From Pseudoalteromonas sp. MM1 (lineage in GTDB: Bacteria; Pseudomonadota; Gammaproteobacteria; Enterobacterales; Alteromonadaceae), in the NCBI RefSeq assembly GCF_030296835.1, contig NZ_AP027923.1, positions 1-64,000 of the forward strand: a stretch of 64,000 nucleotides of DNA, written 5' to 3'. The position numbers were made by a program, and so were the translations under genes. Below are positions 51,579 through 61,403 of the stretch, piece after piece (within the stretch, counting starts at the first letter, position 1; every line of letters starts with the position of its first letter). A model generated the notes under the pieces. It saw nothing but the letters and a program-made list of their open reading frames with translations. It made no database searches and was not told where the DNA came from.

Positions 51579-51776
51579 TAACCTGAATTCTGGTTAAGAG
51601 ATTTAAAAACGCTATAAATAATAACGATATTTAAGCTTGTTTCTCTCTAGCTAGAAATTTTTGGGGAAAACAAGGCGAATTTACGCGTCAAGAGCTGGCC
51701 TATTGCAAGTAAATTCAACGCAGTTAGCGCTAAAAATAGCTGCTTGAGATAGATTTATTATCCAGAACTCAGGTTA
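51579..51776. mobile_element. MITE-like element, family C (198 bp)
   Basis: Terminal inverted repeats of 15 bases with one mismatch: TAACCTGAATTCTGG (51579-51593) and CCAGAACTCAGGTTA (51762-51776). The interior has no open frame of note and includes GCGAATTTACGCGTCAAGAG. It fills the gap between the convergent yeiH and cryptochrome genes. Confidence 0.85.
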
Positions 51777-51787
51777 ACTAGATTGGC

Positions 51788-53095
51788 TTAAATAGGCCAG
51801 TCTACTTCGTTTAAGTGATCGAGCTGCTGTGTTTTATTACTGTGCCCGTGCCATTTATTGGTGTAAGTGCCATTTGAGTCAAACTGCGCAGTTTGCTTTT
51901 GTATATTAAAGTGACGACCGCCACGCGGATCTACCCCTACACCGGCTATGTATTGCCAGTTGCCCCAGTTAGCCGCTACATCGTAATCAATCAATTGTTG
52001 TTCAAAGTAGGCTGCACCGTATCGCCAATCAAGGCAAAGCTCGTTAACTAAGCAGCTTGCTGCAATTTGCCTTGCTCGGTTTGAAATGTAACCCGTAGTG
52101 TTTAGCTCTTTCATAATGGCATTTACAAGCGGATAAGGCGTTGTGCCATTACACCAAGCAGCAAAGCGTGTAGGTGTAAAAGTAGTAAGCGGTTTAGTTT
52201 GTTTTTGCCCTTTAAAGCTAAACAGGCTGTTACCTGCTTTAAGTGCGTGCCATTTAAAATACTCTCGCCATAGCAATTCAAATTTAATCCAATAAGTCGA
52301 CTCGTTTGCCGTATTGCTTTGTTCGTAATTTTCTACGGCTTTGTAAACTTGTTTTGCACTTATACAGCCAAAGGCAAGCCAAGTACTAAATTTGGTGGTG
52401 TTGTTAAAGCCATCAAGCTCGTTGCGAGTCGTTTTATAAGTACTTGGCATTGCGCCAGCAAAATACTGTTTTAAATGTGCTTGCGCGCTGTTAAGCCCGC
52501 CATGCATTACGCCTTTGTTTGTTATACGTTCTATAGGTTTTTTAGCGCATAAAGTTATTGGCTGAGGGAGCAAACCGTTTGGCAAAGTTGTTGGTGTAAT
52601 GGAGTTATTGGCGGCCTCTACCTTTTTACGAAACGGGGTAAAGTGTTTAGGTAATTCGCTTAATTCAAAGGGGAGGTCGCTTTGGTTATAGAGCGTGTCT
52701 TGCTGCGACCCTGTAAATTTTGTATTTGGGCAATGTGCTTTGAGTAAGTTTATTTGGCGTTGCTCATACAGGCCAAATTGCTCGCTGTATACCACTTCAT
52801 CAATATTTTGCTCATTTATACGCGCTTTTAAAAGCGATACGGGTTCGCCTTCAAGCACATGCAGGGTTTGCCCGCGCTCAATAAGTGCTTGTTGTAGTTC
52901 GTACAAACTTTGCATTAAAAACTGCTGCTTATGTATGCCGTAAGGTTTTTGTTGGTAGTTACTATTTTTAAACCAGTGCGGGTTTATAACAAATACAATA
53001 TCAAGCGCACATTGCTGCAGCGCAAGATCACTAAAAATGGGGTTGTCGGCTAGGCGTAAATCGTTTTGTAGCCAATATAAAATGCGTTTGCTCAT
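51788..53095 (-). CDS. Cryptochrome DASH / photolyase-family protein
   Basis: The 435-residue product from ATG 53095 (in-frame codons to 53137 add 14 residues) begins MSKRILYWLQNDLRLADNPI, typical of the photolyase antenna domain. The FAD-binding region shows AFGCISAKQVYKAV, FELLWREYFKWHAL, NTTGYISNRARQIAASCLVN and LDWRYGAAYFEQQLIDYDVA, the last pattern and the following NWGNWQYIAGVGVDPRGGRH being characteristic of the DASH subgroup. DASH proteins repair cyclobutane dimers in single-stranded DNA using light. Confidence 0.92.
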   Translation of the reverse strand: MSKRILYWLQNDLRLADNPIFSDLALQQCALDIVFVINPHWFKNSNYQQKPYGIHKQQFLMQSLYELQQALIERGQTLHVLEGEPVSLLKARINEQNIDEVVYSEQFGLYEQRQINLLKAHCPNTKFTGSQQDTLYNQSDLPFELSELPKHFTPFRKKVEAANNSITPTTLPNGLLPQPITLCAKKPIERITNKGVMHGGLNSAQAHLKQYFAGAMPSTYKTTRNELDGFNNTTKFSTWLAFGCISAKQVYKAVENYEQSNTANESTYWIKFELLWREYFKWHALKAGNSLFSFKGQKQTKPLTTFTPTRFAAWCNGTTPYPLVNAIMKELNTTGYISNRARQIAASCLVNELCLDWRYGAAYFEQQLIDYDVAANWGNWQYIAGVGVDPRGGRHFNIQKQTAQFDSNGTYTNKWHGHSNKTQQLDHLNEVDWPI

Positions 53096-53180
53096 ACTTC
53101 TGCTCTGGTTTTTGTAATCATTAAGTTTACGAAGCAAAAGCGGGTAGGGATTAGTTTTGAGGTGTTTAAGAGGGTTTAAA

Positions 53181-53206
53181 AAGAGGCGATTATTAAACCG
53201 CCTCTT
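53181..53206 (-). terminator. Terminator of the DUF885 gene
   Basis: AAGAGGCG (53181-53188) pairs with CGCCTCTT (53199-53206). On the minus strand a run of T residues follows. It lies 20 bases beyond the stop codon of the DUF885 gene. Confidence 0.82.
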
Positions 53207-53225
53207 AGTTTATTGAAGTATTGTT

Positions 53226-54959
53226 TTAAATAGCCGATTTTTGTTTTGCTATCCAATCGTTTATTACGTCTTCAAGTACTGCCATAGGGAGCGAGCCTTG
53301 GCCAATAACGGTGTCGTGAAAGCTGCGTATGTCAAATTGTGGGCCGAGTTCTTTTTCGGCTTTTGCACGCAGTTCGCGTATTTTTATTTCGCCCATTTTG
53401 TAAGAGAGTGCTTGGCCTGGCCATGAAATATAACGATCTATCTGATCTTCTACGGCGCTTTGTGGCAATGCCGTGTGACTGGCTAGGTAATCAATTGCTT
53501 TTTGACGGCTCCAGCCAAAGGCATGAATACCGGTATCAACCACTAAGCGCACTGCACGCCACATTTCGTAGCCTAAACGGCCAAAATCACTGTACGGGCT
53601 TTGATAAAAACCCGCTTCTTTACCTAAGCGCTCTGTGTATAGTGCCCAACCTTCGCCAAATGCAGAGTGGCTAAGTGTGCGTCTAAATTCGGGTACATTT
53701 AGCTCCATAGCAATAGCGTTTTGTAAATGATGCCCTGGTATGGCTTCGTGCAGGCTGAGTGCTTCTAAATTATACAAAGGTTGCAGTTTAGGTGTTGAGG
53801 CTAAAAAGTAAGTACCTGGTGAGCGGTTGTCGGCCGGTGGCATATAAAACGCGCCACGACTTGCTGAGCCTTTTATAGTAAAGGTGTTACGCGGTAAATG
53901 GCCAAAGTAAGTGGGCAATTTGCCATACATTTTTTGTGTTATAAATGCGGTTTTTTCTAGCAGGTCTTGCGCGTCTTTTGCGTAAAATTGCTCATCGGTT
54001 GCTAAAAATTCTAAAAACTCACTATAGGTGCCATCAAAACCTACTTCATCAATAATATTTTGCATTTTCGTTTTTATACGCGCCACTTCTTTAAGGCCTA
54101 ACTCATGTATTTGTTTAGGTGTGGCGTTTGTTGTGGTGTAGTAATTAACCGTGTACTTGTAGTAATCAAGCCCGCCTTCAACGCTTGCAATACCAGGCTG
54201 CGCTCTACAATGTGGCATATAGTCATTCTTAAAAAAGTCGTAAAAATGCTGATAGGCAGGAATTACTTTATCTTTAATTACAGCTTGGGCTTTTTGTTTT
54301 AAGCTTGCTTTTTGTGCTGTACTAAAGGTACTAGGTATACGAGTAAAGGGCTCGTAAAGGGCGCTGTTTTCGGGGTTTTTAACTATGTGCGCGCTAATGC
54401 TTTGGCTGTAATTTTCAAAGGTTTTACAGTAATGGGTAAAGCCTGTTTTTATTCCTTCTTTCATTAAATCAATATTTTGCTGATTAAAGCGTGGGTAGTC
54501 GGCAAGGCTGATTAAAAATGCGTTGTAATCATCAGCTGTTAAAAAAGCCATATTAGCGGGCGCTTCTGCAAAGTAAGTATGCCAGCCACTTAAAAAATTA
54601 ACCGGAAAATACTTATCTTGATAAAGGTAGCTTTGCTGCTCGGTTTCTCGCTCATATTTAAATAAGCGGTAGTTCATTAGCTGATCCTTGTTGAGCGTTT
54701 TTGGGTCAATGTTGGCTAAGCTTTTTAGTACGCTGTTGTTATAAGCTTGGCGCTTTGCAATGGCTTGCTCGCTCCAATTTGGTAATGTGCCGTTTGGTTT
54801 CCAACCGTCTGGGTCGGTTCGAAAAAATATTTTTTCAGTTTTGGCATTTTGCCAATGGTTATCAATAATGGTTTTTAAATCGTTGTTACTGTCGGCAAGG
54901 CTTGGTAGCGAGGTGGCTGCTAAGCAAATAGCTAAAATACGTTTTTTAAACATAGTCAT
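53226..54959 (-). CDS. DUF885 family periplasmic zinc-peptidase-like protein
   Basis: The 577-residue protein has a signal peptide (ATSLPSLA-DSN) after the ATG at 54959 or, two codons later, 54953. The long helical body ends in the family signature SLHEAIPGHHLQNAI (about residue 400), which carries HExxH, and an EGWALYTERLGKEAG segment with the third likely zinc ligand. Later GRLGYEMWRAVRLVVDTGIH and FGWSRQKAI are also family features. DUF885 proteins are presumed metallopeptidases, and the substrate is unknown. Probably monocistronic. Confidence 0.9.
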   Translation of the reverse strand: MTMFKKRILAICLAATSLPSLADSNNDLKTIIDNHWQNAKTEKIFFRTDPDGWKPNGTLPNWSEQAIAKRQAYNNSVLKSLANIDPKTLNKDQLMNYRLFKYERETEQQSYLYQDKYFPVNFLSGWHTYFAEAPANMAFLTADDYNAFLISLADYPRFNQQNIDLMKEGIKTGFTHYCKTFENYSQSISAHIVKNPENSALYEPFTRIPSTFSTAQKASLKQKAQAVIKDKVIPAYQHFYDFFKNDYMPHCRAQPGIASVEGGLDYYKYTVNYYTTTNATPKQIHELGLKEVARIKTKMQNIIDEVGFDGTYSEFLEFLATDEQFYAKDAQDLLEKTAFITQKMYGKLPTYFGHLPRNTFTIKGSASRGAFYMPPADNRSPGTYFLASTPKLQPLYNLEALSLHEAIPGHHLQNAIAMELNVPEFRRTLSHSAFGEGWALYTERLGKEAGFYQSPYSDFGRLGYEMWRAVRLVVDTGIHAFGWSRQKAIDYLASHTALPQSAVEDQIDRYISWPGQALSYKMGEIKIRELRAKAEKELGPQFDIRSFHDTVIGQGSLPMAVLEDVINDWIAKQKSAI

Positions 54960-55169
54960 CCGTTATTGGCGAGTTAGTCGCGCTTTTTTATTTTAATTTG
55001 TGTTTAATATAGTACCAAGTTAACTAAATCAATGCGCTCACTTTTACAGCCCATATTTAGTGGTTTTATTTTTGATTGAACAAATTTCACTGCATAACTG
55101 ATTGGCGTACTAGTTTATTGTTTTATCAGCGTTTAGAATAATTAAAACTTATTATAAAAAATGACCGTC

Positions 55170-55757
55170 ATGTTTAATAAAGTAATCGCCCTAATTGATG
55201 AAGCTAACAACCAAGACCCAAACACTGAGCAATTTAATGGGGAGAGTGTTCCTAAAGAATATTTATACTCACAGCGTATGAGCGATATGCTTAGCCGTTT
55301 TAACCCAGGTGCTGACGAGCAAATGCAAATTGCAGTGCGTGGGCAGCATATACAACGTTGGAAGTCGCCCCGTAGTGACTTTGCAATGAACAAGCAAGGC
55401 TATCATCAGTGGCGCAGTGCACTTTATATATTTCATGCAAGTACTGTTGTAGCGCTTATGCAGCAAGCTGGGTACGGTGAGGCTGAGCAAAACCGAGTGT
55501 ACGATGCAGTTGCTAAAAAAAATATTAAACGTAACCCCGACAGCCAATTAGTAGAAGATGTAGCTAGCCTTGTATTTATTGAGCATTACATGCTCGGGTT
55601 TGCTAATAGCAAGCCTGATTACGATGAGCAAAAATGGATTGGGATTATTCGCCGTACATGGCAAAAAATGTCAGATGACGCGCATGAGTTTGTATTGGCT
55701 GGCCATATTACATTGCCACCACCGCTTGTTGGGCTTATTCATAAAGCACTTGAGTAA
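55170..55757 (+). CDS. DUF4202 family protein
   Basis: From ATG 55170 (a start three codons earlier is possible), 195 residues. Blocks typical of DUF4202 are FNKVIALIDEANNQDPN, LYSQRMSDMLSRFNPGADEQ, IAVRGQHIQRWKSPRSDF and SALYIFHASTVVALMQQAGY. The His/Asp-rich helices resemble an HD-type fold, but a catalytic role is not established. It is followed 39 bases later by the zf-TFIIB gene, with AAAGGAT as its ribosome binding site, so they form a pair. Confidence 0.82.
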   Translation: MFNKVIALIDEANNQDPNTEQFNGESVPKEYLYSQRMSDMLSRFNPGADEQMQIAVRGQHIQRWKSPRSDFAMNKQGYHQWRSALYIFHASTVVALMQQAGYGEAEQNRVYDAVAKKNIKRNPDSQLVEDVASLVFIEHYMLGFANSKPDYDEQKWIGIIRRTWQKMSDDAHEFVLAGHITLPPPLVGLIHKALE

Positions 55758-55796
55758 AGTAGTGTAAGTTAAGTATTAAAATAAAAGGATTTTAGA

Positions 55797-56300
55797 ATGT
55801 TATGCCCACGCACAAATACCTCTCTTGAACCGTTATTAATTGGCGGTATCACTGTTTATACCTCAGCGCAAGGCGGCGTGTTTTTTGATAACAGCCAAAT
55901 TTTTAAGTTTAGCTCGCCTGAGTTAAAGCATGGCCAGGTGCTACTTAAACATTTAAGTAACCTTATTGAAGGTGAGGGCGATGTATCATCGCGAGTAAAT
56001 TGCCCAAAGTGCCCAAGTATAGTGATGATGCGCCGGTATTTCTCACCGCTAAAAGTGGTTGAAATAGACGAGTGTCCAGGTTGCGCTGGCATATGGCTTG
56101 ATAGTGGGGAGCTTGCAAAAATACACGAAAACCATTTAACACCCAAAGAGAGAAAGTTGTTAGCCCACGAAATGGCAACCAATCATGGGTTTATAACTAT
56201 TAAGCCGCCAAAGTCCAAGTATTCCTCCAAAGCGCCTAAAAATACCCAAGGCACCACTGTTGAACGGCTTGTGCAATTGGCATTACTTAATCTCCAATAA
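55797..56300 (+). CDS. zf-TFIIB domain protein
   Basis: The 167-residue protein has a TFIIB-type zinc-binding domain in its middle: VNCPKCPSIVMMRR and DECPGCAGIWLDSGELAKI, with two CxxC pairs about 24 residues apart. A first half without clear motifs and a basic tail (PPKSKYSSKAPKN) flank it. Such proteins are usually annotated only by this domain. It is co-directional with the DUF4202 gene and ends at a strong bidirectional terminator shared with der. Confidence 0.8.
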   Translation: MLCPRTNTSLEPLLIGGITVYTSAQGGVFFDNSQIFKFSSPELKHGQVLLKHLSNLIEGEGDVSSRVNCPKCPSIVMMRRYFSPLKVVEIDECPGCAGIWLDSGELAKIHENHLTPKERKLLAHEMATNHGFITIKPPKSKYSSKAPKNTQGTTVERLVQLALLNLQ

Positions 56301-56334
56301 AAAACGGCGTACTAAAAAGTACGCCGTTTTTTTG
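56301..56334. terminator. Bidirectional Rho-independent terminator
   Basis: AAAACGGCGTACT (56301-56313) pairs with AGTACGCCGTTTT (56318-56330), loop AAAA, with T runs on both strands. It separates the convergent zf-TFIIB and der genes. Confidence 0.93.
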
Positions 56335-56357
56335 TAATAAATTAACGCTTATGCAGT

Positions 56358-57824
56358 TTATTTATTACGGTTTTCTTTTGCAAAGGCACGTATTTTACGT
56401 TTTTGCGAAAGCGTTACTTTGTTAGTACGCCCTGCAAATGGGTTATCACCTTCTCTAAATTCAATTTTGATTGGGGTACCCATAATTTTGAGTGCTTTAC
56501 GGTAGTAGTTCATCAGGTAGCGTTTGTAGCTATCTGGTAAATCATGAACTTGGTTACCGTGAATTACAATGCGTGGCGGGTTATAACCACCGGCATGCGC
56601 ATATTTAAGCTTAACACGACGACCACGAACAAGTGGCGGCTGGTGATCGGCCTGTGCCATGTCCATAATACGGCGAAGCATTGCGGTGCTAATACGTTTA
56701 GTTGCTGACTCGTACGCTTCATCAACCGACTCAAATAAATGGCCAACACCTGTACCATGAAGTGCAGATATAAAGTGCAAGCGTGCAAAATCAATAAAGC
56801 CTAAACGGCGATCAAGCTCTGTTTTAATGCGGTCTTTAACGTAGTCGTCAAGCCCATCCCATTTGTTCACAGCAATAACCAATGAACGACCTGAGTTAAG
56901 CGCAAAACCTAATAAGCTTAAGTCTTGATCAGAAATACCATCGCGGGCATCAACAACCAGTAATACTACATTTGCATCTTCAATTGCTTGAAGTGTTTTA
57001 ATTACTGAGAACTTTTCAACTACGTCGCTTACTTTTTTACGCTTACGAACACCTGCGGTATCTATTAAAATATATTCTTTGTCGTTACGGGTCATCGGAA
57101 TATAAATAGAATCGCGGGTAGTACCTGGCATATCGTATACAATCACACGTTCTTCACCGAGTATACGATTTGTAAGTGTTGACTTACCTACGTTAGGGCG
57201 ACCAATAATAGCCAGTTTTACAGGTTTGTCTGCAAAGGCTTGGTGATCTGTATCGTCGCCTTCAGCTTCTTGGTATAAATCGATTAACTCTTCATCGTCA
57301 TCAGCAACATCTTCATCAAGCGCGGCCAGCTCAGCAATCACAGGTTGTAGCGTTTGTTCAAGCAATAGTGTTATGCCACGGCCATGCGCTGCTGCAATAT
57401 GATGCACTTCACCTAATGATAGTTGATAAAATTCAGCACAGTTTGAGTCGGCGTCTATCCCGTCAGTTTTATTGGCAACCACAAAGCTTTTTTTCTCTTG
57501 CTTTCGCAAATGATTAGCAATGGCTTGATCTGCAACGGTCATGCCTACGCGGGCATCAACTAAAAATAACACAATGTCGGCTTCTTCAATGGCAAGTAAA
57601 GACTGGTCGGCCATTTCGGTTTCGATGCCTTCTTCTGAGCCATCAATACCACCCGTGTCTACCACGATAAATTCATAGCCATCGTAATTAGCTTGGCCAT
57701 ATTTTCTATCTCGTGTTAAACCTGGAAAATCGGCTACGAGTGCATCACGAGTACGTGTTAAACGGTTAAATAATGTGGATTTGCCCACATTGGGTCGCCC
57801 AACTAGAGCGATCACGGGAAGCAT
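56358..57824 (-). CDS. der: Ribosome-assembly GTPase Der (EngA)
   Basis: An essential GTPase needed for 50S subunit maturation. The 488-residue protein has two tandem GTPase domains, with P-loops [12 protein letters not shown] (about residue 8) and [12 protein letters not shown] (about 212), switch motifs DTGG and DTAG, base-recognition NKTDG and NKWDG, and a C-terminal KH-like domain with [18 protein letters not shown]. The acidic linker between the domains (residues about 165-200) is typical. It is the last gene of the bamB-yfgM-hisS group, but a hairpin lies between bamB and der. Confidence 0.97.
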   Translation of the reverse strand: MLPVIALVGRPNVGKSTLFNRLTRTRDALVADFPGLTRDRKYGQANYDGYEFIVVDTGGIDGSEEGIETEMADQSLLAIEEADIVLFLVDARVGMTVADQAIANHLRKQEKKSFVVANKTDGIDADSNCAEFYQLSLGEVHHIAAAHGRGITLLLEQTLQPVIAELAALDEDVADDDEELIDLYQEAEGDDTDHQAFADKPVKLAIIGRPNVGKSTLTNRILGEERVIVYDMPGTTRDSIYIPMTRNDKEYILIDTAGVRKRKKVSDVVEKFSVIKTLQAIEDANVVLLVVDARDGISDQDLSLLGFALNSGRSLVIAVNKWDGLDDYVKDRIKTELDRRLGFIDFARLHFISALHGTGVGHLFESVDEAYESATKRISTAMLRRIMDMAQADHQPPLVRGRRVKLKYAHAGGYNPPRIVIHGNQVHDLPDSYKRYLMNYYRKALKIMGTPIKIEFREGDNPFAGRTNKVTLSQKRKIRAFAKENRNK

Positions 57825-57849
57825 AAACTACCTCTTTAAAAAACAACAA

Positions 57850-57872
57850 AAGGCTTCGCAGTGCGAAGCCTT
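57850..57872 (-). terminator. Hairpin between bamB and der
   Basis: AAGGCTTCGC-AGT-GCGAAGCCTT, a perfect 10-base stem, followed on the minus strand by TTGTTGTTT. It lies 27 bases beyond the bamB stop codon and 26 bases before the der ATG, so it may terminate or attenuate transcription into der. Confidence 0.8.
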
Positions 57873-57898
57873 ACAAAAAACCTTTAAGTGTTAGCTAG

Positions 57899-59077
57899 TT
57901 AGTTAGGTATGTTTACCACACTAACTTCACCATCACGGGTGTATAAAATTAGCTTATCGTCGGCTACAACGGGTTCTACAAAAAAGCCTGAGCTGTCAAA
58001 TTCTTCACGAGATACTAACTCGCCAGTGTCTTTGTTTAGCCAATGCAGGTTACCTTCTTGGTCGCCTAAAGCTAAGTGGCTACCTGCAACGGCAGGGCCT
58101 GTAAGGTACCAACCACGTAGAGCGGGTTGGCTCCAACGTTCAATACCTGAATTTTTATCTAATGCGTAAATTACGCCATCACTATCTACTAGGTAAATAG
58201 TTTGTGCATCCATCGCTATTTCGCGGTAGCTGCTGTATTCACGCTTCCATACTACATTACCTGAGCGAATATCTACCGCTGCTAGATTACCGTTATAAGC
58301 AATAGCATAAGCGTAAGGGCCGCTAATAAGTGGTTGCGTGTCTACATCAACCAAACGCTCAAATTCTGATGCACCTTTAGCTACGGCAATTTCTGCACTC
58401 CATGCTGAGTAACCGCTTTCTGAAATTAGTACGCTCAGCTTGCCTGTTTCTAAGCCCATTAACACACCACCGTTTGCAACTGTTGGCGAGCTTTGGCCGC
58501 GCAGTGTAAGTGGAGGTACTTCTTGTTCAAAGTTCCAGCGTTCTTCGCCTGTATCTGGGTGCAGCGCTAATAATTTACCCGAGCCTAAATTAACAAAAAT
58601 TAAGCCATCGCCAGCAGCGGGTTTAGATAGTGCTTCGCCAGGTACATTTTTACGCCATACTTCTTCACCCGTTTCGCGGTCAAGAGCAATAATAAAGCCG
58701 TGCTCAGAGCCTACGTAAATTTTACCATAAGCTTGTAATATACCACCCGATAATTTTGCTGTGCCATTATCTGACCATGGCCAAAACGATAGGTTTTCAC
58801 GTACATCGGTTTCCCATAACGTGTCACCATTAGTCAGCGAAAGCGCTTCAATTTGGCCTTCACGGCTGGCTACAAAAACAGTGTCTTTGTATACAGCAGG
58901 CGATAAGCGAGAAAAATAATGCTCTACACCACTGCCAACCGACTCTTGCCATACTACGTTTGTTTCAAACTGATTAACAATTTCAGGGAGTACCAACTCG
59001 TCTTCGTCATCGCTTGATGAACAACCCATTAGTGTTGCCATGCACAGTGCTAGAGTTGCTGTTGTTATTTTTTTCAT
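57899..59077 (-). CDS. bamB: Outer-membrane assembly lipoprotein BamB
   Basis: A lipoprotein subunit of the BAM complex. The 392-residue product has a lipoprotein signal (lipobox LMGC, Cys19) followed by an acidic stretch and an eight-bladed beta-propeller. PQQ-like blade motifs are visible, for example GDTLWETDV, GEEVWRKNV, GEERWNFEQ and GNVVWKREYS. It lies 10 bases after yfgM, its usual partner, and together they belong to the conserved envelope-biogenesis block. Confidence 0.95.
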   Translation of the reverse strand: MKKITTATLALCMATLMGCSSSDDEDELVLPEIVNQFETNVVWQESVGSGVEHYFSRLSPAVYKDTVFVASREGQIEALSLTNGDTLWETDVRENLSFWPWSDNGTAKLSGGILQAYGKIYVGSEHGFIIALDRETGEEVWRKNVPGEALSKPAAGDGLIFVNLGSGKLLALHPDTGEERWNFEQEVPPLTLRGQSSPTVANGGVLMGLETGKLSVLISESGYSAWSAEIAVAKGASEFERLVDVDTQPLISGPYAYAIAYNGNLAAVDIRSGNVVWKREYSSYREIAMDAQTIYLVDSDGVIYALDKNSGIERWSQPALRGWYLTGPAVAGSHLALGDQEGNLHWLNKDTGELVSREEFDSSGFFVEPVVADDKLILYTRDGEVSVVNIPN

Positions 59078-59087
59078 ACCTAAAACC

Positions 59088-59708
59088 TTATGCCGCTGGG
59101 CTAGTTACTGCTAGGTCGTCTAATTTAATTTGTAATAAAGGGTTTGTTGCTAACCCACCTGCATCGGCAGCGGCTTGATACGCAGTGCGAGCTTGGTCTT
59201 TATTACCTTGTGCAATGTAAATATCGCCTTTAAGCTCAGCTACATTGGCATTATATGCCTCTGGTAGTGGTGAGTTTAATGTGCTTAGCGCTTCGTCAAA
59301 CTTACTTTGCGCAAGTTGAATACGGGCTAAACGCGTAATTGCGATGGCTTTAAGCTCTTCGCTTTGGGCGTTTGTAACAATCCAGCTTAGTTTTTCGCTA
59401 GCTAAGTCTAATTTTTTTGCATCAACAGCATCTTTTGCTGCAACAAAAGCGGCTAAAGTTGCATAGCTTGTGTCTTGATTATTTTTAATAAATGTATCAG
59501 CTGCGCCTAGTACATCATCACCCTGCACAAGTGTTGTATATTCGTCAGATGCTTGCTCAGCAGTTGTAATTTGGTTTTGGTTATATGCTTTCCAGCCGTA
59601 TAAGCCACCTAAACCTACAATTACACCTAGCGCAAGTGATATACCGTTTTCGCGAAAAAAGCGCTTAATGGCTTCTGCTTGTTGTTCTTCTGTTGAATAA
59701 ATGTCCAT
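59088..59708 (-). CDS. yfgM: YfgM family ancillary translocon protein
   Basis: The 206-residue inner-membrane protein has a short cytoplasmic N-terminus (EEQQAEAIKRFFRENG), one transmembrane helix (about 24-44, ISLALGVIVGLGGLYGW) and a periplasmic TPR-like domain with LDLASEKLSWIVTNAQ and GDIYIAQGNKDQARTAYQAA. In E. coli, YfgM with PpiD attaches to SecYEG and assists periplasmic chaperones. It is flanked by hisS and bamB, the usual order. Confidence 0.93.
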   Translation of the reverse strand: MDIYSTEEQQAEAIKRFFRENGISLALGVIVGLGGLYGWKAYNQNQITTAEQASDEYTTLVQGDDVLGAADTFIKNNQDTSYATLAAFVAAKDAVDAKKLDLASEKLSWIVTNAQSEELKAIAITRLARIQLAQSKFDEALSTLNSPLPEAYNANVAELKGDIYIAQGNKDQARTAYQAAADAGGLATNPLLQIKLDDLAVTSPAA

Positions 59709-59727
59709 TACTACCTCTTATGTTAGC

Positions 59728-61008
59728 TTAGCTATTTATAAGCTCAGCTAATAGCGCTTTAGCTTGTTCTAATTCTAGTGTGACTTGCTCTTTACGCTCG
59801 CGTAAATATTTTATGGTCACAACGCCTTTTTCTAATTCATCTTCGCCAATAATTACGGCAACAAGTGCATCGCTTTTATCAGCTCGTTTTAGTTGTTTTT
59901 TAAAGTTACCGCCACCGGCATGTACCATAACGCGTAAACCCGGTACGTCGCTGCGCAGTTGCGCTGCAATGGCAGGGGCTTGAATACTTGCTTTGTCACC
60001 CATTGCAGCTAAATATACATCAGCATTGCGACGAATGTCACCTACACACTCAAGGGCTTGAAGTAACAGCACTAAACGCTCAAGGCCCATTGCAAAACCT
60101 ACCGCTGGGGTGGCTTTGCCGCCAAGTTGCTCAACTAAGCCATCGTAGCGCCCGCCGGCACATACTGTACCTTGTGCGCCTAGGCTATCTGTTACCCATT
60201 CAAACACGGTGCGGTTGTAGTAGTCTAAACCACGTACTAACTTTTCATTAACCGTATATATGACGCCAGCTGCGTCTAAACGTTCACATAAATTTGCAAA
60301 ATGTTCTTTTGATTCAGCATCTAAATGCTCAGACAATTTAGGTGCATCCACTAAAATTGCTTGCACGTCTGGGTTTTTGCTGTCAAGTACACGTAATGGG
60401 TTTGAGTACATACGGCGCTTTGAATCTTCATCAAGCACGTCGGTATGTTGTTCAAGGTAGGCTACAAGTGCATCGCGGTAATCAGCACGGGCTTCGTTAG
60501 AGCCCAATGAGTTAAGCTCTAAACGAACGTGTTCGTTAATGCCAAATGCTTTCCATAATTGCGCGGTAAGTAATATAACCTCTGCGTCTATATCGGCTGT
60601 GGCAATACCAAATGTTTCTAAACCAAATTGGTGAAACTGACGGTAGCGGCCTTTTTGCGGGCGTTCATGACGAAACATCGGGCCCATATACCACAGACGC
60701 TGCTCTTGGTTATAAAGCAAGCCATTTTGATTACCTGCACGTACACACACTGCGGTGCCTTCTGGGCGAAGGGTTAGCATGTCGCCGTTACGATCGGCAA
60801 AGGTGTACATTTCTTTTTCTACTATATCGGTTACTTCACCAATAGAGCGCTTAAATAAGTCGGTTGATTCTACAATAGGAAAACGAATTTCTTGATAACC
60901 GAACGAAGCTACTGTCTCGCGTAAAATGTTTTCTACTTTCTGCCAAACTTGCGTGTCGCCCGGCAGACAATCGTTCATACCGCGAACTGCCTGAATTTGT
61001 TTTGCCAC
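59728..61008 (-). CDS. hisS: Histidyl-tRNA synthetase
   Basis: A class II synthetase of 426 residues. Motif 2 reads [20 protein letters not shown], the histidine-binding region is [15 protein letters not shown], and the third motif lies in GFAMGLERL. The C-terminal anticodon-binding domain contains [20 protein letters not shown]. The start codon is GTG (61008), with AGGATT upstream. A MITE-like element (61087-61348) fills most of the gap to ispG, so hisS may depend on a promoter in or near that element. Confidence 0.97.
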   Translation of the reverse strand: MAKQIQAVRGMNDCLPGDTQVWQKVENILRETVASFGYQEIRFPIVESTDLFKRSIGEVTDIVEKEMYTFADRNGDMLTLRPEGTAVCVRAGNQNGLLYNQEQRLWYMGPMFRHERPQKGRYRQFHQFGLETFGIATADIDAEVILLTAQLWKAFGINEHVRLELNSLGSNEARADYRDALVAYLEQHTDVLDEDSKRRMYSNPLRVLDSKNPDVQAILVDAPKLSEHLDAESKEHFANLCERLDAAGVIYTVNEKLVRGLDYYNRTVFEWVTDSLGAQGTVCAGGRYDGLVEQLGGKATPAVGFAMGLERLVLLLQALECVGDIRRNADVYLAAMGDKASIQAPAIAAQLRSDVPGLRVMVHAGGGNFKKQLKRADKSDALVAVIIGEDELEKGVVTIKYLRERKEQVTLELEQAKALLAELINS

Positions 61009-61086
61009 TGATAAATCCTAATTACTGTTTATGTGTAATAAAAAATGCTTACACAACAAGAATGCTAAAAATTGACCCGTCATTAT

Positions 61087-61348
61087 ATACCCAAATGACC
61101 CCATGATGCGAGCGTCGTTGGAATTAAAAGCGATTTAGGCAAGGCATTGATTGAAAGTAATAGTGGTTCTATTGTTAAAATCAATAACGCAGTATAAATC
61201 GCTTTTAAACCAACCCGTTGGGCGGTTCACAGACACTTACTCTCATCGTTGTTACTTTTTAAAAGGGATTGCCATTCTTGCAAAGTAACGCCTTGATATT
61301 AAGAGCCTGTGAAACGCTGAATTCTGTATCTTGGGGTCGTTTGGGTAT
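61087..61348. mobile_element. MITE-like element, family D (262 bp), between ispG and hisS
   Basis: Terminal inverted repeats of 17 bases with one mismatch, ATACCCAAATGACCCCA (61087-61103) and TGGGGTCGTTTGGGTAT (61332-61348). The interior holds a second perfect inverted pair, TTAAAAGCGATTTA and TAAATCGCTTTTAA. A transcript of the region could form a long cruciform-like hairpin. No coding capacity. Confidence 0.88.
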
Positions 61349-61403
61349 CCTCTAGCTATAAAGGTAAACGCCAAACAGCGTGGTTTGGCGCTTTATACGG
61401 TAT

